From: Rhodophyticola porphyridii
Lineage (GTDB): Bacteria > Pseudomonadota > Alphaproteobacteria > Rhodobacterales > Rhodobacteraceae
Direction: 5' to 3'
NCBI RefSeq assembly: GCF_003688285.1
Contig: NZ_RCNT01000001.1
Coordinates: forward strand, 248,001 to 312,000
Length of the DNA: 64,000 bases
The notes under the pieces were generated by a model. The model had not been told where the DNA came from. It did no database searches and saw nothing but the letters and a program-made list of their open reading frames with translations. The translations under genes were made by a program, and so were the position numbers. Positions 54,292-63,457 of the stretch are shown here, one piece after another (positions within the stretch are counted from its first letter, which is position 1; the number at the start of each line of letters is the position of its first letter).

Positions 54292-55347
54292 TTATCGCAG
54301 GCGCAGGCCGGATTCCGCGTCGAAGAACAGTGGTGCGTCGGCATCGAAGCTGAGCCCTACGGTGCTGCCGGGTGCGGGCGCGTTCTGATCATGGGCTTCG
54401 ACGATGATGCGCGTGCCGTCCTGCGCCGTCAGATAATGATAGGCCACGCCGCCAAGCTGTTCGCTGAGATCCACACGATGGGTTTCCCCTTCCACGATCT
54501 TCAGATGCTGCGGTCGCAGGCCCACGGTTACCGCGCCGGTGCCGATATTGGTGAGGCCCGGAGCCATTTCCGCGCCGCCGAGGCCCGGCACGGTCACCAG
54601 CCCCGCGGCGGCCTGACCGGGGAAGAAATTCATCGCCGGCGAGCCGATGAAGCCTGCCACGAACTGATTGTCCGGATCGTTGTAGAGATCCAGCGGACGC
54701 CCGGCCTGTTCGATGATGCCGGCGCGCAGAACCACGATCTTGTCGGCCAGCGTCATCGCCTCCACCTGATCATGGGTGACATAGATCATCGTGGCGCCGA
54801 TTTCCTGATGCAGACGCGCGATTTCCACCCGCATCTCGACCCGCAATTCGGCGTCCAGATTGGACAAGGGCTCGTCGAAGAGGAACACCTCGGGCCCGCG
54901 CACGATGGCTCGACCGATGGCAACACGCTGCCGCTGGCCCCCCGACAGGGCCTTGGGTTTGCGGGTCAGATAGTCGTCGAGCTTCAGGACGCGGGAGGCC
55001 TCGGTTACCTTTTTCCTGATCTCTTCCTTCGGATGGCCGTTCATCTTGAGACCGAAACCCATGTTCTCGGCCACGGTCATGTGTGGATAAAGCGCGTAGG
55101 TCTGGAACACCATCGCCACGCCGCGATCTGCGGGGTCCATATGGGTGACGTCGCGGTCGCCGATCTCGATCCTGCCGCCCGTGGTCTCCTCCAGCCCGGC
55201 CACCATGCGCAACAGCGTGGATTTCCCGCAGCCGGACGGCCCGACGAAAACGCAGAAATCGCCGTGATCGATTTGCAGATCGACGCCATGGATGACCTGC
55301 ACGTCACCGTATTTCTTCACGACATTGCTGAGTGTGACGCCTGACAT
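54292..55347 (-). CDS. Sugar ABC transporter ATPase (UgpC/MsmK type)
   Basis: A 351-residue ATPase of the MalK/UgpC family. Walker [10 protein letters not shown], signature [14 protein letters not shown], Walker [13 protein letters not shown] and the H-loop THDQVEAM are all present; the C-terminal third is the TOBE regulatory domain. It should power the sugar permeases encoded rightward at 57777-59570. It lies 3 bases after the IclR gene on the same strand with its ribosome site GGGAGGGG inside that gene. Confidence 0.93.
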   Translation of the reverse strand: MSGVTLSNVVKKYGDVQVIHGVDLQIDHGDFCVFVGPSGCGKSTLLRMVAGLEETTGGRIEIGDRDVTHMDPADRGVAMVFQTYALYPHMTVAENMGFGLKMNGHPKEEIRKKVTEASRVLKLDDYLTRKPKALSGGQRQRVAIGRAIVRGPEVFLFDEPLSNLDAELRVEMRVEIARLHQEIGATMIYVTHDQVEAMTLADKIVVLRAGIIEQAGRPLDLYNDPDNQFVAGFIGSPAMNFFPGQAAAGLVTVPGLGGAEMAPGLTNIGTGAVTVGLRPQHLKIVEGETHRVDLSEQLGGVAYHYLTAQDGTRIIVEAHDQNAPAPGSTVGLSFDADAPLFFDAESGLRLR

Positions 55348-55350
55348 GGG

Positions 55351-56211
55351 TTATCCCCTCCCGATTTTCGGTGTGGTGTCCGCATCGGGAAAGCGCCAGC
55401 TTTGCGCCTCCTCTGCGATGGCTTGCGCGGTTCGCCGGATAAGCGGCACATGATCTTCCAGCGCGTCGAGAGAGGTGCGTTCTGTCGAGGATGTGACCGA
55501 CAGCGCCCCGAGAACCCGGCTACTCGCGGTAAGAATCGGAAGCGCGACGCAGATGATGCCCGGCTCGTGCTCTTCCCTGTCGAAGGCGTATCCGCGCGAC
55601 CGGATGCGCGCCAGTTCGGTGCGAAGCGCGGCTTCGGAGGCAAGCGTGTTCGGCGTGAACCTGTGAAAGGATTGCTGGGCCAGTATGGGCGAGAGGTCGT
55701 CCTCGGGCAGAAAGGCGATCATCGCCTTGCCCACACCGGTGCAATAGGCCGGGCCGACCTTGCCCGCCTGCGAATACATCGGCAGCGGGTCACGCGCGTT
55801 ACGCTTGTCGACATAGAGAACCTGGGCCGCGTCAAGCTGCGCCAGATGCACGGTTTCCCCCACGGCTTCACTCAGCAGGTCGATATGGGGCCGAGCAATG
55901 GGGGCAAGCGACGAGGTCTGCCATGCCGCATGGGCCAGCCGGACCAGCCGGATGCCAAGCGTATAGGTCTGCCGTTCGGGCTCGTAGGCCAGCATGCCCT
56001 GATTGGTGAGGGTTTGCAGAAACCGGTAGAGCGTGGCCTTGGGATAGGGGCTTTGCGAGAGCAATTCGCCGAACCGGACCGGACGGCCGAACCCGGCCAC
56101 TTCGTCCAGAACGCCAAGCGCCTTGCCCACGGTTCCGTCACCGGGTTTGTCTCCGTCACCGGGTTTGTCGCCGGAATTGTTCGCGGCATGTCCCAAAACT
56201 GTTCCTCCCAT
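55351..56211 (-). CDS. IclR family regulator of the alpha-galactoside locus
   Basis: A 286-residue regulator. After a Gly/Asp/Lys/Pro-rich leader containing an exact duplication (GDKPGDGDKPGD, residues 14-25), a winged HTH (about 28-88, with PYPKATLYRFLQTLTNQGML) is followed by an IclR effector domain (about 100-280). GGAGG 6 bases upstream fixes the ATG at 56211. It is divergent from the sugar-binding protein gene, whose promoter region holds a GAAACT-A-AGTTTC dyad. The likely inducer is galactose, galactonate or KDGal. Confidence 0.9.
   Translation of the reverse strand: MGGTVLGHAANNSGDKPGDGDKPGDGTVGKALGVLDEVAGFGRPVRFGELLSQSPYPKATLYRFLQTLTNQGMLAYEPERQTYTLGIRLVRLAHAAWQTSSLAPIARPHIDLLSEAVGETVHLAQLDAAQVLYVDKRNARDPLPMYSQAGKVGPAYCTGVGKAMIAFLPEDDLSPILAQQSFHRFTPNTLASEAALRTELARIRSRGYAFDREEHEPGIICVALPILTASSRVLGALSVTSSTERTSLDALEDHVPLIRRTAQAIAEEAQSWRFPDADTTPKIGRG
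56134..56169. repeat. Perfect 18-bp tandem duplication inside the IclR gene
   Basis: TCCGTCACCGGGTTTGTC occurs twice in a row (56134-56151 and 56152-56169). It is in frame and duplicates six residues (GDKPGD) in the unstructured N-terminal tail, before the HTH. No divergence between copies, so it looks recent. Confidence 0.95.
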
Positions 56212-56258
56212 CGCGTCCTCCGTTCTCGGTCGGCACTCTGGCGGTGCGGAGGAAACTG

Positions 56259-56289
56259 TTGACAAGCCTAAGCCGAGTCGCGTTATGAT
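56259..56289 (+). promoter_or_regulatory. Promoter of the alpha-galactoside transport operon
   Basis: A consensus -35 TTGACA (56259-56264) is followed after 19 bases by TATGAT (56284-56289); TTATGA with an 18-base spacer is an alternative. The -10 lies in a loose dyad TTATG..CATAA (56283-56299). Transcription would start near 56296, right at the GAAACT..AGTTTC dyad. Confidence 0.6.
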
Positions 56290-56299
56290 TTCAACATAA

Positions 56300-56312
56300 G
56301 AAACTAAGTTTC
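56300..56312. promoter_or_regulatory. Probable IclR operator
   Basis: GAAACT-A-AGTTTC is a perfect dyad of 6-base arms lying just downstream of the -10 element and 29 bases before the sugar-binding protein ATG, where a bound repressor would block transcription. Its GAAAC/GTTTC half-sites resemble those of the IclR-family regulator KdgR. Confidence 0.6.
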
Positions 56313-56340
56313 ACATAATGGAACCAATCGGGAGGAAACC

Positions 56341-57606
56341 ATGCGGTCCATCTTTACCACCGGCGCTGCTGCCCTGGCGGCGGCCACCATCCTGTCTGGC
56401 TCGGCTTTTGCCGAGAGCCACGCGGCGCTTTCGGGCGATCTTGTGATCTTCTCGGACATGTCCAACCCCGCGCCCCGCGCGGTGATGGAAGGCATGGTCG
56501 AGCGGTTCGGCGAAATGCACCCCGATCTGAACATCGAACTGACGATCATCGACCGGGAAGCCTACAAGACGCAGATCCGAAACTTCCTTCAGGCCAACCC
56601 GCCCGATGTGGCGAACTGGTATGCGGGCAACCGGATGCTGCCCTATGTGGAGGCGGGCCTATTCACCGATATCTCCGATCTCTGGGAAGAGGGCGGGCTG
56701 ACCGAGACTCTGGCTTCCACGCAGGCCTCGATGACGATCGGCGACGGCATTTATGGCGTGCCCTACACCTATTACCAATGGGGTGTTTACTACCGCGAGG
56801 ACATCTTCGAAGAACTTGGGCTTGAAGCGCCCGAGACCTGGGATGAGGAGATTGCGAACTGCCAGGCGATCATCGATTCCGGCCGGTTCTGCTATACCAT
56901 CGGCACCAAGTTCCTTTGGACCGCCGGCGGCTGGTTCGACTATCTGAACATGCGCACCAACGGTTATGATTTCCACATGGCGCTGACCAATGGCGAGATC
57001 CCGTGGACCGATGATCGTGTCCGGGCCACATTCGCCAACTGGCAGCAACTGATCGACATGGGCGCGTTTCTGGAAAATCACCAGACCTACAGCTGGCAGG
57101 AAGCGCTGCCCTTCATGGTCAACGGCGAAGCGGCGGCCTATCTGATGGGCAACTTTGCCGTGGCGCCGATGCGCGAGGCGGGGCTCACCGACGATCAGAT
57201 CGGGTTCTACCAGTTCCCGCAGATCGATCCCTCGATCGAAATGGCCGAAGATGCGCCAACCGATACGTTCCACATCCCCTCCGGCGCCAATAACGTGGAG
57301 GCGGCGCGGGCCTTCTTGCTGTTCGTGACCTCGGCGGAAAACCAGACGCTGATCAACGGCGGCGATGGTCTTGGCCAGTTGCCGGTGAACTCCCAGTCCT
57401 CCGTCGATGACGACGAGTTCCTGAATGCCGGGTTCGAGATGCTGAGCCAGAACAGCCCCGGCGGTATCGCGCAATTCTTCGACCGGGACGCCCCGGCGGA
57501 GATGGCACAGGTGGCGATGCAGGGGTTCCAGACCTTCATGGTCGACCCCTCCTCGCTCGACTCGGTTCTCGACCGCCTGGAACAGGCGCGCCAGCGCTTT
57601 TATTGA
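56341..57606 (+). CDS. Sugar ABC transporter substrate-binding protein
   Basis: A 421-residue periplasmic binding protein (cluster B, MalE/UgpB-like) with a signal peptide (about residues 1-22, ending GSAFAE). Family features include LVIFSDMSNPAPRAVMEGMVERF near the start, NPPDVANWYAGN, and VPYTYYQWGVYYREDIF. Given the downstream alpha-galactosidase, the ligand is probably an alpha-galactoside such as melibiose, raffinose or galactosylglycerol. GGGAGGAAA is the ribosome site. Confidence 0.9.
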   Translation: MRSIFTTGAAALAAATILSGSAFAESHAALSGDLVIFSDMSNPAPRAVMEGMVERFGEMHPDLNIELTIIDREAYKTQIRNFLQANPPDVANWYAGNRMLPYVEAGLFTDISDLWEEGGLTETLASTQASMTIGDGIYGVPYTYYQWGVYYREDIFEELGLEAPETWDEEIANCQAIIDSGRFCYTIGTKFLWTAGGWFDYLNMRTNGYDFHMALTNGEIPWTDDRVRATFANWQQLIDMGAFLENHQTYSWQEALPFMVNGEAAAYLMGNFAVAPMREAGLTDDQIGFYQFPQIDPSIEMAEDAPTDTFHIPSGANNVEAARAFLLFVTSAENQTLINGGDGLGQLPVNSQSSVDDDEFLNAGFEMLSQNSPGGIAQFFDRDAPAEMAQVAMQGFQTFMVDPSSLDSVLDRLEQARQRFY

Positions 57607-57652
57607 GGATGCGAATGGGGGTGAGCCCCTTGGCCCATCCCCGTGGATCTGC

Positions 57653-57680
57653 GGCTCGCCGGTTTCCGGATCGGCGGGCC
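57653..57680 (+). promoter_or_regulatory. Stem-loop between binding-protein and permease genes
   Basis: GGCTCGCCG at 57653-57661 pairs with CGGCGGGCC at 57672-57680 (one G-U pair) across a 10-base loop, in the 170-base gap after the binding-protein gene. Such structures often block 3' decay so that binding protein is made in excess over permease. A further GGGG/CCCC stem lies near 57617-57629. Confidence 0.5.
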
Positions 57681-57776
57681 ACCCTACCGGACCCAGGCCG
57701 ATATGCATCGGCTGTGTCTCTGGATCATCCGCGGTGCGTGCAGCCTGCGTGAATCGCTCGCCGGAGGGCTCCCGCC

Positions 57777-58718
57777 ATGACCATGACAGCCATGCCTGAA
57801 ACCGAGATTGCCGCGCCTCCGCGCCGGTTCCGCCAGCAGGCCATCGCGCCTTGGCTGTTCCTTCTGCCCGGCCTCCTGTTTTTCTCGGTCTATGTCATCG
57901 TCCCGATTTTCCAGAGCTTCCAGATATCGTTCTACGATTGGAACGGGCTGGACCGGCCCGATGGCACCAGCACGGCGGTTTATGTCGGTCTGGAGAATTA
58001 CCGCGATCTTTGGGACGATCCCGATTTCTGGACATCGCTCAGAAACAACGCGATCTGGCTGGTCCTCTATCTTCTGGCGATCCCCGGCGGTCTGTTCATC
58101 GCGCTTTTCCTGAACCAGACTGTCACCGGCATCCGCCTTTACAAATCCCTGTTCTTCTTTCCGTTCGTGATCAGCCAGGTGGTCGTGGGCCTTGTCTTCA
58201 CATGGTTCTACGACCCGACTTTCGGCATGATCAACGAGCTATTGGGCCTTGTCGGTCTGGGCCCGGTGAACATTCTGGGCGATACGCGCTATGCCACATA
58301 CGGCATCATCGCTGCCGGCCTCTGGCCGCAGACGGCCTATTGCATGATCCTCTATCTCACGGGCCTGAATGCGGTGGATCCGGAACAGATCGAGGCGGCG
58401 CGGCTGGACGGTGCCAAGGGTCCCAAGATGCTGTGGTACGTGGTGCTGCCGCAGCTTCGGCCGGCGACCTTCATCGCCTTCGTCGTCACGGTGATCGGGG
58501 CGCTGCGTTCCTTCGATCTGATCTCGATCATGACCGATGGCGGGCCCGGCTTCTACTCCACCAGCGTTCTGGCTTTCTACATGTGGGACGTCGCGCTCAG
58601 CGAGTTCGGGTTCCGGATGGGCTATGGAAGCGCCATCGCGGTCATCCTCTTCCTGATTATGCTGATCTATATCGCGGGCTTCCTGTGGAAGATGTACCGC
58701 GACGAGAAGGGGGTCTGA
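57777..58718 (+). CDS. Sugar ABC transporter permease (MalF/UgpA type)
   Basis: A 313-residue inner-membrane protein with six hydrophobic helices. The EAA loop that docks the ATPase reads EQIEAARLDGAKGPKMLWYVVLPQL. GGAGGG 7 bases upstream supports the ATG at 57777. It pairs with the next permease; the two genes are 3 bases apart. Confidence 0.93.
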   Translation: MTMTAMPETEIAAPPRRFRQQAIAPWLFLLPGLLFFSVYVIVPIFQSFQISFYDWNGLDRPDGTSTAVYVGLENYRDLWDDPDFWTSLRNNAIWLVLYLLAIPGGLFIALFLNQTVTGIRLYKSLFFFPFVISQVVVGLVFTWFYDPTFGMINELLGLVGLGPVNILGDTRYATYGIIAAGLWPQTAYCMILYLTGLNAVDPEQIEAARLDGAKGPKMLWYVVLPQLRPATFIAFVVTVIGALRSFDLISIMTDGGPGFYSTSVLAFYMWDVALSEFGFRMGYGSAIAVILFLIMLIYIAGFLWKMYRDEKGV

Positions 58719-58721
58719 GAG

Positions 58722-59570
58722 ATGTTTCCGACGCCTATCGCAAAAACATCCCGCACTTGGCAGCTAACCTATCAGACTTTGCTGCCTGTCGCGATGGTCC
58801 TGTGGCTGTTGCCGCTTCTGGCGGTGATGTGGTTTTCCATCAAACCCGGCGCCGATTTCACCACCGGCAACTATTGGGGCCGGCCAAGCAGCTTCGAGGG
58901 ATTTGCCAATTACTTCCTCGTGTTCACCGGGTCGGACATGCCGCGATATCTGTGGAATTCGGTGATGATCACGGTGCCGACCGTGGCGGGCGCGGTAGCG
59001 CTTTCCTGCATGACCGGGTTCGCGCTGGGCGTTTATCGCTTCAAGGGCAATCTCCTGATCTTCTTCATGTTCGTGGCCGGTAACTTCGTGCCATTCCAGA
59101 TCCTGATGGTGCCCGTGCGCGACCTGACGCTGGATATGGGGCTCTATGACACCCGCATCGGGCTCGTTCTGTTTCACATCGCCTTTCAGACCGGGTTCTG
59201 TACCTTGTTCATGCGCAATTTCATCCGGGCGTTGCCGCGGGAACTGATCGAAGCGGCGCGCGTCGAAGGGGTCAGCGAATGGCGCATCTTCTGGTATGTG
59301 GTCCTGCCGCTGATGCGGCCCGCGATTGCGGCGCTGGCGGTGCTGATCTTCACCTTCATCTGGAACGATTACTTCTGGGCGGTGGTCTTGACCCAGAGCC
59401 CCGAAAGCCAGCCGGTCACCGCCGGGATCACCAGCTTTAACGCGCAGTACCGGGCGATGTATCACCTGATGAGCGCGGGCAGCATCGTGGCGGCGATCCC
59501 GCCCGTGGCAATGTTTTTCGCCATGCAGAAACACTTCATAGCGGGCCTGACGCTGGGGGCCGTGAAATAA
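58722..59570 (+). CDS. Sugar ABC transporter permease (MalG/UgpE type)
   Basis: A 282-residue inner-membrane protein with six helices and the EAA loop ELIEAARVEGVSEWRIFWYVVLPL. It forms the second half of the transport channel with the preceding permease. AAGGGGG upstream serves as ribosome site. The alpha-galactosidase gene follows after 16 bases. Confidence 0.93.
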   Translation: MFPTPIAKTSRTWQLTYQTLLPVAMVLWLLPLLAVMWFSIKPGADFTTGNYWGRPSSFEGFANYFLVFTGSDMPRYLWNSVMITVPTVAGAVALSCMTGFALGVYRFKGNLLIFFMFVAGNFVPFQILMVPVRDLTLDMGLYDTRIGLVLFHIAFQTGFCTLFMRNFIRALPRELIEAARVEGVSEWRIFWYVVLPLMRPAIAALAVLIFTFIWNDYFWAVVLTQSPESQPVTAGITSFNAQYRAMYHLMSAGSIVAAIPPVAMFFAMQKHFIAGLTLGAVK

Positions 59571-59586
59571 CGATCTGGGTACCTTG

Positions 59587-61761
59587 ATGGCGAGTTTTCC
59601 CGACAGCGCGGATATCCCTTCGGCCCCGGCGCATGCGCCGGTTGACGACCGCGCGGTCCTGCCTGTCCGCGGCGAGGCGCGGACATGGCGGCTGGACGAT
59701 GGCGGGCGGCAGACGCTTGTGCTGGCCGCCCATGGCGACCGCCTGCCGCAAGTCGTTTATTGGGGCGCCCCGCTGCCCGATGATGAGGATCTGGCCACGC
59801 TGCACGCGGCCCATGCGATCGACGTGACCGGCGGTATGCTGGACGAAAACCCCGATCTGTCGCTCTGCCCCGAGGCTGTGCGAACGTTTCCGGGCCAGCC
59901 CGGGCTGATCCTGCGTGCGGGCGACGGTACGCCGCTTTTGCCGAAATTCTGCTTCATCGCCGAGGAAGGCGACGGGCAGAGCCTGCGGCTGATTTTCGCG
60001 GATGCCGAGAACGGCCTGACGCTGACATTTTTTTTCCTGGCCGATACCAGCACGCGGGTCATCACCGCGCGGTCGCGTCTGGATGCGTCGGACCCGGTAC
60101 ATCTGCACTGGCTGGCGGCGCCGGTTCTGCCCGCGCCGCAGCAAAGCGTGGAGATGATTGATGTCTCGGGGCGCTGGTGCGGCGAGTTTCAGTTGAATCG
60201 CACACCCTGGTCCGCCGGGATGCGATATCGCGAAAACCGCACCGGACGGACAGGGCATGAGCATTTTCCGGGCCTTCTGGTCCCCTGCATCGGGTGCAGC
60301 AATACTACCGGGGAGGCCTATGGCTTCCATTACGGCTGGTCCGGCGGGCACAAGATGATCGCCGAGGAGTTGCCCGATGGGCGGCGTCAGGTGCAGTTCG
60401 GCCATGCCGCGCGGATGGAAACCAGGCCTGCGAAACGCTTCGAAAGCGCCGCGCTCTACATCACTTATTCCGCAAGCGGGCTGAACGGTTGCGCGGTCGC
60501 GTTTCAACGTCACCTCCGGGACAGGATCGTGAACTGGCCAAAGCCTGCGGTCCCGCGGCCGGTGCATTACAATTGCTGGGAGGCCGTCTATTTCGACCAC
60601 TCGCTTCCGGTTCTGAAGGATATCGCGAGCCGTGCGGCCGATCTGGGGGCGGAGCGGTTCGTGCTTGATGACGGATGGTTCGGCCAGCGCGATGACGATA
60701 CCCGCTCCCTGAGCGATTGGGAGGTCGATGCGCGCAAGTATCCCGAAGGACTCGACCCGCTGATCCGACATGTCCACGGGCTTGGAATGAGCTTCGGGAT
60801 CTGGTTCGAACCCGAGATGATCAACCCCGACAGCGACATTCACCGGGCCCATCCCGACTGGGCCCTTGGCGGCGAGGACCAGACGCTCGGGCGCCAGCAG
60901 AAAGCGCTGAACATGGCGCTGCCGGAGGTGCGCGACTTCATCTATGATCGGATGGCCGCCATCCTCTCGGCGCACGAGATCGACTATGTCAAATGGGACC
61001 ATAACCGGGTTCTGCCGATGCCCGATGCGGACCAGACCCGTGGATCCTATGCCTTGATCGACCGGCTGCGCGCGGATTTCCCCGAGGTGGAGATCGAAAG
61101 CTGCGCCTCGGGTGGGGGGCGGATAGATTTCGGGATCATGAAACGGACTCAGCGTGTCTGGCTAAGCGACAGCAACGATGCGTTGGAGCGTCTTCGGATC
61201 CAGCATGACGCGGCGCTGTTTCTGCCGATGGTCGTCACCGGCTCCCATGTGGGACCTCGGCGCTGCCACACCTCGGGGCGTGTTCTGGATATCGCTTTCC
61301 GGGCCTGGGTGGCGGCACAGCGGCATATGGGCTTCGAGATGGATCCGCGTGAGCTGGACACCCGCGAAGCCGCCGTTCTCAGGCAAGTCACCGCGTGGTG
61401 GAAAGCCAACCGCGACTGGATGGCGGGCGCGGATATCCTCCGGCTGGACAGCGCCGACCCCGCCGTTCTTGCAGAGCAGCAGATGACCCGCGAGGGTGAC
61501 AGGTTCGTGATCTTTGCGGGCAAGGCCGCGACCTCGACCCAGATCTCGCCGCGGCCCCTGCGGCTGACGGCGCTGGACCCGCCCGCGCGTTACCGGATCA
61601 GGTTTCTGAACCGGGCCGGCATTCCGGCGCTGAGCCGGGGGGAGCCGGTGCTCAAGACCGGACCGATCGAGGTTTCCGGCGCGTGGCTGATGCATCATGG
61701 TTTGGTTCTGCCCTGGGCCTTTCCGGAAACCATGTGGGTAATCGAAGGAGAACGGTTGTGA
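59587..61761 (+). CDS. GH36 alpha-galactosidase
   Basis: A 724-residue cytoplasmic enzyme (no signal peptide) that removes terminal alpha-linked galactose. The catalytic nucleophile is Asp-471 in YVKWDHNR; the likely acid/base is Asp-528 in the WLSDSND segment; LDDGWFG, GIWFEPEMINPDSD and SCASGGGRID are also typical of GH36. The ATG at 59587 is used; a TTG one codon earlier is possible and the ribosome site is weak. It overlaps the SDR gene by 4 bases (GTGA). Confidence 0.93.
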   Translation: MASFPDSADIPSAPAHAPVDDRAVLPVRGEARTWRLDDGGRQTLVLAAHGDRLPQVVYWGAPLPDDEDLATLHAAHAIDVTGGMLDENPDLSLCPEAVRTFPGQPGLILRAGDGTPLLPKFCFIAEEGDGQSLRLIFADAENGLTLTFFFLADTSTRVITARSRLDASDPVHLHWLAAPVLPAPQQSVEMIDVSGRWCGEFQLNRTPWSAGMRYRENRTGRTGHEHFPGLLVPCIGCSNTTGEAYGFHYGWSGGHKMIAEELPDGRRQVQFGHAARMETRPAKRFESAALYITYSASGLNGCAVAFQRHLRDRIVNWPKPAVPRPVHYNCWEAVYFDHSLPVLKDIASRAADLGAERFVLDDGWFGQRDDDTRSLSDWEVDARKYPEGLDPLIRHVHGLGMSFGIWFEPEMINPDSDIHRAHPDWALGGEDQTLGRQQKALNMALPEVRDFIYDRMAAILSAHEIDYVKWDHNRVLPMPDADQTRGSYALIDRLRADFPEVEIESCASGGGRIDFGIMKRTQRVWLSDSNDALERLRIQHDAALFLPMVVTGSHVGPRRCHTSGRVLDIAFRAWVAAQRHMGFEMDPRELDTREAAVLRQVTAWWKANRDWMAGADILRLDSADPAVLAEQQMTREGDRFVIFAGKAATSTQISPRPLRLTALDPPARYRIRFLNRAGIPALSRGEPVLKTGPIEVSGAWLMHHGLVLPWAFPETMWVIEGERL

Positions 61762-62543
61762 TATCGGACCCGACGGAGATGACGGCCATTTTTCCCGACC
61801 TCAAAGGCGCCTCGGTGTTCATCACCGGCGGCGGGTCGGGCATTGGCGCGGCCCTGACCGAAGGGTTCTTGCGGCAAGGCGCGCAGGTGGCGTTCGTGCA
61901 GCGCTCCGACGCATCGGAGTTTGTGGCGCAGATGGAGATCGATACAGGTGCGCGCCCGCATTTCATGCCATGCGACATCACCGATGTTTCTCGGCTGAGA
62001 GCCTGTATCGCAGAAGCCGCCGAGGTGAACGGGCCCGTCACCGTTCTGGTCAACAACGCCGCAAATGACAGGCGGCACGCGACCGAAGACGTGACCGAGG
62101 AGTTCTGGGACTGGTCGCAGGCGATCAATCTCAAGGCCTATTTCTTTGCCTGCCAGGCCGTAATCGACGGTATGCGCAAGGCCGGCGGTGGTGCGATCGT
62201 GAACTTTTCGTCAGTATCCTACATGATGGGGAATGCGGGCTATCCGGCCTATACGACCGCCAATGGCGGCATCACCGCGATGACCCGGAGCCTCGCCCGG
62301 GAATTCGGCCCGGACGGTATCCGCGCCAACGCCCTGCTGCCTGGCTGGGTTCTGACCGACAAGCAGCTTGAGATGTGGGCCAGCCCCGAGGATCTTGCCG
62401 CACATATGGAAAAGCAATGCCTCAAGGCGCATCTGGCGCCGGCCGATATCGTGGGCGGAACACTGTTCCTGGCCTCCGAGGCCAGCCGTATGATGACCGG
62501 CCAGTCCCTGGTGATCGACGGTGGCGTGGTGTTTCCGGGATGA
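61758..62543 (+). CDS. SDR with Lys-to-Asn active site, candidate galactose dehydrogenase
   Basis: A 261-residue short-chain dehydrogenase related to Caulobacter-type xylose dehydrogenase XylB (FPDLKGASVFITGGGSGIGA, NNAANDRRH). The catalytic Ser and Tyr are in FSSVSYMMGNAGYPAYTTAN, but the usual YxxxK lysine is Asn. Position between alpha-galactosidase and dgoK points to oxidation of D-galactose to the lactone. It starts at GTG 61758 with AAGGAG upstream, overlapping the galactosidase stop. The substrate and the effect of the Asn are inferred. Confidence 0.75.
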   Translation: MISDPTEMTAIFPDLKGASVFITGGGSGIGAALTEGFLRQGAQVAFVQRSDASEFVAQMEIDTGARPHFMPCDITDVSRLRACIAEAAEVNGPVTVLVNNAANDRRHATEDVTEEFWDWSQAINLKAYFFACQAVIDGMRKAGGGAIVNFSSVSYMMGNAGYPAYTTANGGITAMTRSLAREFGPDGIRANALLPGWVLTDKQLEMWASPEDLAAHMEKQCLKAHLAPADIVGGTLFLASEASRMMTGQSLVIDGGVVFPG

Positions 62544-63457
62544 GCGGCGAGGCTGCATATGCCGACTGGATCGCGGTGGACTGGGGCACCTCGCGGCTGC
62601 GGGTCTGGGCGATGTCGCGGGAGGGTGTGGCGCGCGCCCGGGCCAGTTCCGAAGACGGCATGAACGGGCTTGCCCGCGATGCGTTCGAACCGGCCCTGCT
62701 GCATCTGATAGAGCCATGGCTGGGAACCGGGCAGGTTTCGGTTCTTGCCTGCGGTATGGTCGGCTCCCGGCAGGGGTGGGCGGAGGTGCCCTATCAGCCG
62801 GTGCCCTGTGTGCCCGGGGCGCTCAAACCGGTTGCCGTGCCTACACGGGACGCGCGGATTCGGCTGTTCATCATGCCGGGCATGAGCCAGATGACACCCG
62901 CCGACGTGATGCGTGGCGAGGAAACCCAGATCGCCGGTTTTCTTACAGAAGAGCCGGCGTTTGACGGTGTGCTGTGCCTGCCCGGCACACATACCAAATG
63001 GGTTCATATCAGCGCCGGTGAAGTGGTCAGCTTCCAGACCTTCATGACGGGGGAGCTGTTCCGGCTCCTGTCCGAGCAGAGCGTGTTGCGGCACGGGGTT
63101 TCACGGGAGAACATGGATGGCGCGCGCTTCACGTCTGCGGTGTCGGACGCGCTGTCGCGGCCCGAGAGGATGGCGCAGCGCCTGTTCGCCATCCGCGCCG
63201 AAGGTGTCTTGCAGGGTCTGACGCCCGAGGCGGCCCGGGGACAGCTTTCGGGAGGACTGATCGGGGCTGAACTTGCCGCGGCGCGCCCTTACTGGCTGGG
63301 CCAGCAGGTGGTGGTTGCGGGCGCGCCCGCGCTTGCCGCGCTCTATGTCGAGGCGCTTGCGTCGCAAGGTGCCACGGCGCGGATGCTGGATGCCGGTCCG
63401 CTGACCCGAACCGGATTGGCGCGCGCCTATCTGACCCTCGCGGAGACAACATCATGA
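62540..63457 (+). CDS. dgoK: 2-dehydro-3-deoxygalactonokinase
   Basis: A 305-residue kinase that phosphorylates 2-keto-3-deoxygalactonate. The start [39 protein letters not shown] and MTGELF are family blocks. It overlaps the SDR gene upstream and dgoA downstream by 4 bases each, so SDR, kinase and aldolase are translated together. Confidence 0.94.
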   Translation: MSGEAAYADWIAVDWGTSRLRVWAMSREGVARARASSEDGMNGLARDAFEPALLHLIEPWLGTGQVSVLACGMVGSRQGWAEVPYQPVPCVPGALKPVAVPTRDARIRLFIMPGMSQMTPADVMRGEETQIAGFLTEEPAFDGVLCLPGTHTKWVHISAGEVVSFQTFMTGELFRLLSEQSVLRHGVSRENMDGARFTSAVSDALSRPERMAQRLFAIRAEGVLQGLTPEAARGQLSGGLIGAELAAARPYWLGQQVVVAGAPALAALYVEALASQGATARMLDAGPLTRTGLARAYLTLAETTS

